Shown here: positions 34,205 to 38,802 of the stretch, in pieces
Layout: the number at the start of each line of letters is the position of its first letter
How positions within the stretch are numbered: the first letter of the stretch is position 1
Assembly: GCA_944325165.1 (NCBI GenBank)
Contig: CALUZF010000004.1
Span: 1-38,802 of the forward strand
Origin: Candidatus Gastranaerophilales bacterium
GTDB lineage: Bacteria > Cyanobacteriota > Vampirovibrionia > Gastranaerophilales > Gastranaerophilaceae
Direction: 5' to 3'
Length of the DNA: 38,802 nt
Notes under the pieces: generated by a model
What the model was told of the DNA's origin: nothing
What the model saw: only the letters and a program-made list of their open reading frames with translations
The model's database searches: none
Program-made: the position numbers and the translations under genes

Positions 34205-35536
34205 TTAACATTGCTTTTTGTTTGTTTCTTCTACGCCTACAAAACCGCTTTTTCCTGTTATTTTCTTTGTAATAAAGTACGCGATTTTAGGTACAAGCAT
34301 GCCAAGACCTATAAAGCTTGCAGCTGTGCCAATGCCGTAAAATGCCGTATTTTTAATATTCATTTTTTTAACTGCTTTTAAAAGTTCCTCAGTATTAATT
34401 GAATCACCGTTAAATATTTTGCTTGAATTTCCAACATATTTTAGGAATTTTTTAATACTGTCATCAATGTCTGATAGTTCAGTGTTTTTAACAAATCTGT
34501 TTATTTTGCCGTATCTGCCATTTGTGCCTTGTTTATATATTTCTTCTACAATATCATTTGCAAAGAATGATTCTAGATTGAATTGACTATTGTTATCCAT
34601 TGCAGTCTGTATTGCTTCTTTTAATTTGTTTTTGTCCGTATTTGCTATATTTTCGGCTATTTTTGCATTTATGCTTGGTGTTTTGAATGTTTTTCTCAAA
34701 AGCTTTTCAACGCTTCCTGTGCAGAAGTTATAGAAAAATATTGCAGCCGTATCTATCATAAATATTTCAAATGCCTCATATTTATTTCTTGCAGTTGCGC
34801 ATCTTCCAATTATCATCGGAACATCTGTAGATATTAGTCTGAAACGGTTATTGTTATTTATTCCGTATGTAAATTTGTCTGCAATATTACCTATTGCAAG
34901 CCCTTTAAATGAGATTTCTTTTTCTTTTTTAGCTTCATTTGCAAAATCTTTAAGAGATGTTCTTTTATTTTTGTGCTCTTGTTTTGCTTTTTTAATTTTT
35001 TCCATTTTTTCTGCTGTCAATTTTTGATTTAATTTTGGCAAGACTATTCCCATTAATATACAATTAAGAGCCCATGCACCTATCGAGATTGCTTGTTTTG
35101 CAATTTTTACATTTTTAATTGTTTTTTCGACATTTTTTATTTCAATTTTATCTGCATATTTTTTCAAATCATCAACATTTAAATTGCATGATTTCGTCTT
35201 TTCGGCTAAGTATTCAATCGAATCTCTAATTGCATCTCGCCCCTCTTTTGCGTTTGAATAGTCAATATCCATTGGTAATTTGAATATTTTTTCACAAATC
35301 ATATTCCCTAATTTATTAAATAAAGGAATACCGCAAAGCCATACAGCTGCAGACATAACTTCTCTTCTAAATTTTTCAGAACCCTCAATTATTCCGCCTC
35401 TTTTATAGCCGTTATATGCTTTTCCTATATCTGCAGGCACTTCAATTAGAACCGTACCCGTTAGGGCATTAGGATCCTTTAAATGCGTTAATGCTTTTGC
35501 TAGATTTGAATATTGTATAGGACTATTAACAGACAA
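34205..35536 (-). CDS. Uncharacterised membrane-associated protein
   Basis: About 443 residues from a TTG at 35536 that has AAGGTG 6 bp before it; a GTG nine bases upstream is also in frame. No known family is recognised. Likely membrane or buried helices lie near 65-85 (SAAVWLCGIPLF), 152-170 (AISIGAWALNCILMGIVLP), around 265-285 (FMIDTAAIFFYNFC) and near the end (FYGIGTAASFIGLGMLVPKIAYF), separated by charged helices. A short ISFKG motif follows a Lys/Glu-rich linker, resembling ISFAG in the M16 peptidase of this window. ALTGTVLIEVPADIGKAYNGYKRGG near the N-terminus looks strongly conserved. It is probably an exported or envelope-linked protein; the role is unknown. Confidence 0.65.
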   Translation of the reverse strand: MSVNSPIQYSNLAKALTHLKDPNALTGTVLIEVPADIGKAYNGYKRGGIIEGSEKFRREVMSAAVWLCGIPLFNKLGNMICEKIFKLPMDIDYSNAKEGRDAIRDSIEYLAEKTKSCNLNVDDLKKYADKIEIKNVEKTIKNVKIAKQAISIGAWALNCILMGIVLPKLNQKLTAEKMEKIKKAKQEHKNKRTSLKDFANEAKKEKEISFKGLAIGNIADKFTYGINNNNRFRLISTDVPMIIGRCATARNKYEAFEIFMIDTAAIFFYNFCTGSVEKLLRKTFKTPSINAKIAENIANTDKNKLKEAIQTAMDNNSQFNLESFFANDIVEEIYKQGTNGRYGKINRFVKNTELSDIDDSIKKFLKYVGNSSKIFNGDSINTEELLKAVKKMNIKNTAFYGIGTAASFIGLGMLVPKIAYFITKKITGKSGFVGVEETNKKQC

Positions 35537-35596
35537 AATTATCACCTTATCAGTATTTGCCTTTTTATAAAACTGCTGAAGCTGAAAAATTGCCTA

Positions 35597-36268
35597 TTAT
35601 TTTTGTAAATTTTTATAACCGGTTAGTTGCGCGATTTGTTCACACCATTTTGACAAAATTTCACATTCATCAAGTTCCCATGAAATTGGTTCACCTACAT
35701 TTATATTAATTTCTTTTTTCTTTAATGGTTTCCAATTGTATTCTTCAAGGCCTGAAATTCCAACAGGGATAATGTCTACTTTGTTTGATTTTGCAAAATA
35801 GATAAAACCACTATTAATATTTTCAATTACTCTATTTTTTCTTATTCCCCCTTGAGGAAAAATACATAGATTATATTTTGCTTTGAATACTTCTTTTGTT
35901 GTTCTTATGGTTGATACGCTAACTTTTTCTCTGTTAACTGCAAAAGCGCCAAGTCTATATATATTTCTTGCTACATATCTTTGTAATTTGGTTGAAATTC
36001 TGAATAATTCTTGCTTTGCCATATATGCTAACGGCATGCCCATAGTATGATTAACTATAAAAACATCTAGATATGAGACATGATTTGGAGCTATGATATA
36101 TAGCTTTTTTTTGTCTAAATTTTCATTTCTTTTAATTTTAAATTTATAAAACAAAAATCCAAATATTGGAAAAAACAGAATATATAATGAATAATATTGA
36201 TATAATCTTGTTAAAAAATTAAAGTCTTTAGCTTTTTTTTGCGCAAAATTGATATTTTTGATATTCAT
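35597..36268 (-). CDS. PlsC-type acyltransferase, second copy
   Basis: A 223-residue member of the 1-acylglycerol-3-phosphate acyltransferase family. NHVSYLD is the HX4D catalytic motif, and FPQGGIRKN is the acyl-acceptor block, altered from the usual FPEGTR. A membrane helix (YYSLYILFFPIFGFLFYKF) lies near the N-terminus. It starts on a TAATG overlap with the first copy. The changed acceptor block suggests another acceptor than lysophosphatidate, or a specialised paralogue. Confidence 0.82.
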   Translation of the reverse strand: MNIKNINFAQKKAKDFNFLTRLYQYYSLYILFFPIFGFLFYKFKIKRNENLDKKKLYIIAPNHVSYLDVFIVNHTMGMPLAYMAKQELFRISTKLQRYVARNIYRLGAFAVNREKVSVSTIRTTKEVFKAKYNLCIFPQGGIRKNRVIENINSGFIYFAKSNKVDIIPVGISGLEEYNWKPLKKKEININVGEPISWELDECEILSKWCEQIAQLTGYKNLQK

Positions 36269-36900
36269 TATCTTTTTCCCTCCGACAGTTCAATTATTCT
36301 CTCACTCCATTGGTTAATCATTTCATCTATGTTATTGCTATATGGTATAGGTTTACCGATTTTTATTTTCATGTGACTTTTAAAAAGTTTTCGCTGATCC
36401 TTTGTTACACCCGTGATTGAAACAGGTAATATATCGCATTTTAAGGTTTTTGCAAAACTTGCAAAGCCTTTATTAATATTATCCATATTGCCATCACGTT
36501 CTCTTGTTCCTTGGGGAAATATGCCAAGACACCAATTTGTGTCTTTTAAGCCAAGCACTGTTTTAATGGTTGAAACAGATAATTTATTTCTATCTACTGC
36601 AAAAGCACCTAATAGATTTAAAAATAATCTTGCTATCTTTTTTTCAAAAAGCTCAACCTTTGCCATATAAGCAATATTTCTTTTAACAGCATGAACAACT
36701 AAAAAAGGGTCAATTGCGCTAACATGGTTTGATGCTATAATCAGCATGCCTCTTTTAGGAACGTTTTCTTGACCTTCAACTCTTAAGCCGAAAGCAATTC
36801 TATAATATAGCCCGTAAACAAGATTGCAAGTTATCCACTGAAAAATTCCTCTAAAAAAGTTATATTCCTTTGAGTTTCTTTTTTGATAATCTCTACTCAT
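36268..36900 (-). CDS. plsC: 1-acyl-sn-glycerol-3-phosphate acyltransferase PlsC
   Basis: A 210-residue enzyme of phosphatidic acid synthesis at the membrane. The HX4D motif is in SNHVSAIDPF, and GIFPQGTRERDG is the acceptor-binding block, close to consensus. KRNIAYMAKVELFEKK is a further family block. It is the first gene of the two-gene acyltransferase operon, divergent from the OmpH-like gene. The family call is secure; the exact acyl acceptor is inferred. Confidence 0.86.
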   Translation of the reverse strand: MSRDYQKRNSKEYNFFRGIFQWITCNLVYGLYYRIAFGLRVEGQENVPKRGMLIIASNHVSAIDPFLVVHAVKRNIAYMAKVELFEKKIARLFLNLLGAFAVDRNKLSVSTIKTVLGLKDTNWCLGIFPQGTRERDGNMDNINKGFASFAKTLKCDILPVSITGVTKDQRKLFKSHMKIKIGKPIPYSNNIDEMINQWSERIIELSEGKR

Positions 36901-36952
36901 TTTTTACCTTAATAAAATATTATGCTAAAATTATACTAAATAAATAAACTTG

Positions 36953-36961
36953 TGCTATAAT
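36953..36961 (+). promoter_or_regulatory. Extended -10 promoter of the OmpH-like gene
   Basis: TGCTATAAT is a perfect extended -10 box, 22 bp before the ATG, with AAAGGAG in between. No good -35 is seen, as is usual for extended -10 promoters. Confidence 0.55.
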
Positions 36962-36983
36962 TTTTTACAAAAAGGAGAATTGA

Positions 36984-37430
36984 ATGAAAAAATTATTATT
37001 TTTAGGCGCAACATTATTTTTGATTTTTGGTGCAGCAAATGCAGAAGTTATTGGTGTAGTTGATTTTGACAAGATTGTCGACAATTACACAAAAGTTAAA
37101 ACTGTATCAAATGAAATTTCTGATAAATATGCAGAAATTCAAAGATATAGCTTGGATAAGGAAAGAGAATACAAAAAACTTTCAACTCCTTTAGAACGTA
37201 AAAATTTTGAAGAAAATGTAGCTAAAGAATTGGCTAAAAAACAAGAAGCTTATTTGAAATTAAAAGAAAAGAAAGAAGCTGAAATTGACGCTGCAATTAA
37301 AAATGCAATTAAACAAGTTGCAATGACTTCAAAAGTTACAACAGTTATTGAAAAAACAGTTGTATTTTATGGCGGTATTGATTTAACAGATAAAGTTGTA
37401 AAACAACTAAATAATCCTGTTTCTAAATAA
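36984..37430 (+). CDS. OmpH/Skp-family periplasmic chaperone
   Basis: A 148-residue protein with a clear signal peptide (MKKLLFLGATLFLIFGAANA, cut after ANA). The mature part follows the family: IGVVDFDKIVDNYTK, then a long charged coiled coil (about residues 45-100), then VIEKTVVFYGGIDLTDKVVKQLN, the conserved end of OmpH-type proteins. It binds unfolded outer membrane proteins in the periplasm, which implies a two-membrane envelope. It is a single gene. Confidence 0.88.
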   Translation: MKKLLFLGATLFLIFGAANAEVIGVVDFDKIVDNYTKVKTVSNEISDKYAEIQRYSLDKEREYKKLSTPLERKNFEENVAKELAKKQEAYLKLKEKKEAEIDAAIKNAIKQVAMTSKVTTVIEKTVVFYGGIDLTDKVVKQLNNPVSK

Positions 37431-37489
37431 AATTTAAAAAAGTACTTTACATAATATATTTTTCAGTTATTATAGTAAAGTAACTTTTC

Positions 37490-37579
37490 GGAGGATTGCC
37501 GGAGTGGTTGATCGGAGCGGTCTTGAAAACCGTCGGGCATGCGAGTGTCCCCTGGGTTCGAATCCCAGATCCTCCTCCA
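37490..37579 (+). tRNA. tRNA-Ser (TGA)
   Basis: Acceptor stem GGAGGAT/ATCCTCC, anticodon loop CTTGAAA with anticodon TGA (reads UCA), and a long variable arm as in all tRNA-Ser. The T arm is CTGGG-TTCGAAT-CCCAG. CCA is encoded at 37577-37579. A terminator hairpin follows 12 bp downstream. Confidence 0.95.
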
Positions 37580-37590
37580 TTTATAAATTA

Positions 37591-37616
37591 AATCCCTCTT
37601 TAAAGAGGGATTTTTT
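37591..37616 (+). terminator. tRNA-Ser terminator
   Basis: AATCCCTCTTT and AAAGAGGGATT form a self-complementary hairpin followed by a run of T. Confidence 0.85.
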
Positions 37617-37668
37617 ATGTATCAAATTAAAATCACTTGATTTTATATTATAAAGTTTTAAACAAACA

Positions 37669-38802
37669 TTAAGGAACTATATATTCTAAAACAATCTCAG
37701 GAACGCCATTAACCATTTTAGCTTTTTCAATTACCTTGAATTGTGCATTTCTTGGAAAAATACCTTCTTTTCCATCTTTAAGAGCATTTTTTCCAAGTTT
37801 TACTTTTGCACCTTTTGGCACTTGTATTATCATTCTTGCATTTTTCTTGCCTTTATTATTTGCGTATATTTCTAAAGTATCAGCATTTGTAGAGAAATAC
37901 GAGTATCCTTTATCAGAAATAATATCTCCTGTTTCTGAATTTATTAATCTATCAATAAATGCATCATTAAGTTCTTCACAACTACCTGATACTTTACCTA
38001 CACTAGAAACACCTCTATAAAATGTTTGTCCGGTTTCTAGTGGTTCTGATAATTCTATTACTTTGTCTAATACTCTACATTCAAAATCTGGCTCTATACC
38101 TTCTCTTAATGCAGTATTTTTAGCTGTTGAAATTTTATTATAGTCTACTATATCGTGCAATCCTTCTATTGCTTTATTGTGCATATTTCCTAGTTGATTG
38201 ACTATATCTGCATCAGTGTAGGTTATTCCATTTTGATCAAATAATTCCTTCGCTTTATTAAAATTAATTCTATCTCTAGGTGATAGAGAAATTATCGCAT
38301 TTTTTGTAACTAATTTTTTATATTCGTCAGTACCATGCCACAACATATCCAAATATATATTTTCGTCTTTGTATTGTTTTTCCAATACTTTGTATAGATT
38401 ACTATCGGATGAACATAATTCTGATAATTCTTTCATTCTTTCTTCTTCAGATGGTATGGTTTTTCTTGCTCTATCTTTAAATGCTTTTTCGGCTTGTGCT
38501 GTATCTTCAAGTATTTGTATTTTTTTGTTCAATATTTCTGCCTGTTCAGGCGTCAAAGAGCTTATATCGGTTTTTCTTAGTTCATCAATAGTTACATTTG
38601 GTTTTCCAATTAATTCATAAAATTTTTCTTCATTTTCCTTGGCTAATTTTGCTGCAGCTTCTTGCGCTTCTTTTGCTGCAGCTTCTTGCGCTTCTTTTGC
38701 CTCTTGGGCTTGTTTTTTTGCTAGTTCTTCTGCTTCTTTAGCTTTTTTAATTTCTAATTCAACAGCCTCTTTTTTTGCTTTAATTTTTAAATCAAGTTCA
38801 TC
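37669..38802 (-). CDS. Coiled-coil protein with ADP-ribosyltransferase-like domain, partial
   Basis: The frame is open to the right edge, so at least 377 residues are visible and the true start is outside. The visible N-terminal 60-70 residues are a Lys/Glu/Ala/Gln coiled coil with a repeated AAAKEAQE unit. The last 120 residues carry the R-S-E layout of ADPrib_exo_Tox toxins: Arg in FYRGVSS, the STN of YSYFSTNAD in place of STS, the VPKGAKVKLG strand, and Glu in DGKEGIFPRNAQFKV. The usual first Glu of the ExE motif is replaced. No toxin immunity gene or signal peptide is visible. It could be an effector or polymorphic toxin; a non-toxic use of the fold is possible. Confidence 0.68.
   Translation of the reverse strand, partial: DELDLKIKAKKEAVELEIKKAKEAEELAKKQAQEAKEAQEAAAKEAQEAAAKLAKENEEKFYELIGKPNVTIDELRKTDISSLTPEQAEILNKKIQILEDTAQAEKAFKDRARKTIPSEEERMKELSELCSSDSNLYKVLEKQYKDENIYLDMLWHGTDEYKKLVTKNAIISLSPRDRINFNKAKELFDQNGITYTDADIVNQLGNMHNKAIEGLHDIVDYNKISTAKNTALREGIEPDFECRVLDKVIELSEPLETGQTFYRGVSSVGKVSGSCEELNDAFIDRLINSETGDIISDKGYSYFSTNADTLEIYANNKGKKNARMIIQVPKGAKVKLGKNALKDGKEGIFPRNAQFKVIEKAKMVNGVPEIVLEYIVP
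38651..38698. repeat. Two exact 24-bp tandem repeats in coiled-coil region
   Basis: A 24-bp unit beginning GCTGCAGCTTCTTGCG occurs twice in a row, encoding the AAAKEAQE repeat of the coiled coil; a degenerate third copy follows. Copy number may vary between strains. Confidence 0.8.

Noticed and set aside
37736-38620. Two plus-strand frames opposite the ADP-ribosyltransferase-like gene
   Set aside because: They are antisense shadows of a clear domain-bearing gene and have no start signals.

Overview
This is an AT-rich bacterial chromosome segment made of host housekeeping genes with a block of phage structural genes set into the middle. An LdpA-type double 4Fe-4S protein, a family otherwise associated with cyanobacteria, occurs with no photosynthesis genes, together with meso-DAP dehydrogenase, NADP-glutamate dehydrogenase and very low GC. 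I infer a non-photosynthetic gut relative of cyanobacteria (Gastranaerophilales/Melainabacteria). That is inference from gene content; no rRNA is present.

Region 1 (1-13.8 kb) is host metabolism. It holds the end of a large uncharacterised protein, ruvX and a DUF1292 gene in one operon, a DUF2229 activase-type protein, a large M16 peptidase, meso-DAP dehydrogenase (lysine and peptidoglycan), quinolinate synthase (NAD), glutamate dehydrogenase, a trpR-trpB pair with no trpA beside it, a beta-carbonic anhydrase, LdpA and a HAD phosphatase. Region 2 (13.8-17.0 kb) is a complete dTDP-L-rhamnose operon, rmlC-rmlB-rmlD-rmlA, on the minus strand.

Region 3 (17.0-18.8 kb) is almost gene-free by size but highly structured. 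It lies downstream of a minus-strand tRNA-His whose last 15 bases are repeated at several points to the left. Each copy sits next to a terminator-like hairpin, and one intervening segment of about 200 bp is duplicated. Between the copies lie a 55-codon AbrB/MazE-like gene and a 29-codon hydrophobic peptide gene that looks like a type I toxin. I read this as scars or cassettes from successive integrations at the tRNA 3' end.

Region 4 (19.0-33.3 kb) is a nearly unidirectional podovirus-type late module: small and large terminase, portal, scaffold, major capsid, Bbp16-type cement protein, gp14-like internal protein, tail tubular A and B, a gp13-like GNAT protein, tail fibre, DUF1353, holin candidate and M15 endolysin, closed by a terminator. 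One inverted secreted-protein gene interrupts it. No integrase, repressor or replication gene is present on either side although the reading frames are intact, so it is either a trimmed prophage or a domesticated, gene-transfer-agent-like cluster.

Region 5 (33.3-38.8 kb) returns to host genes: an HD-domain protein, an uncharacterised membrane protein, two tandem PlsC acyltransferases, an OmpH/Skp-like periplasmic protein, tRNA-Ser(TGA), and a protein with a coiled coil and a C-terminal ADP-ribosyltransferase-like domain that runs off the right edge.
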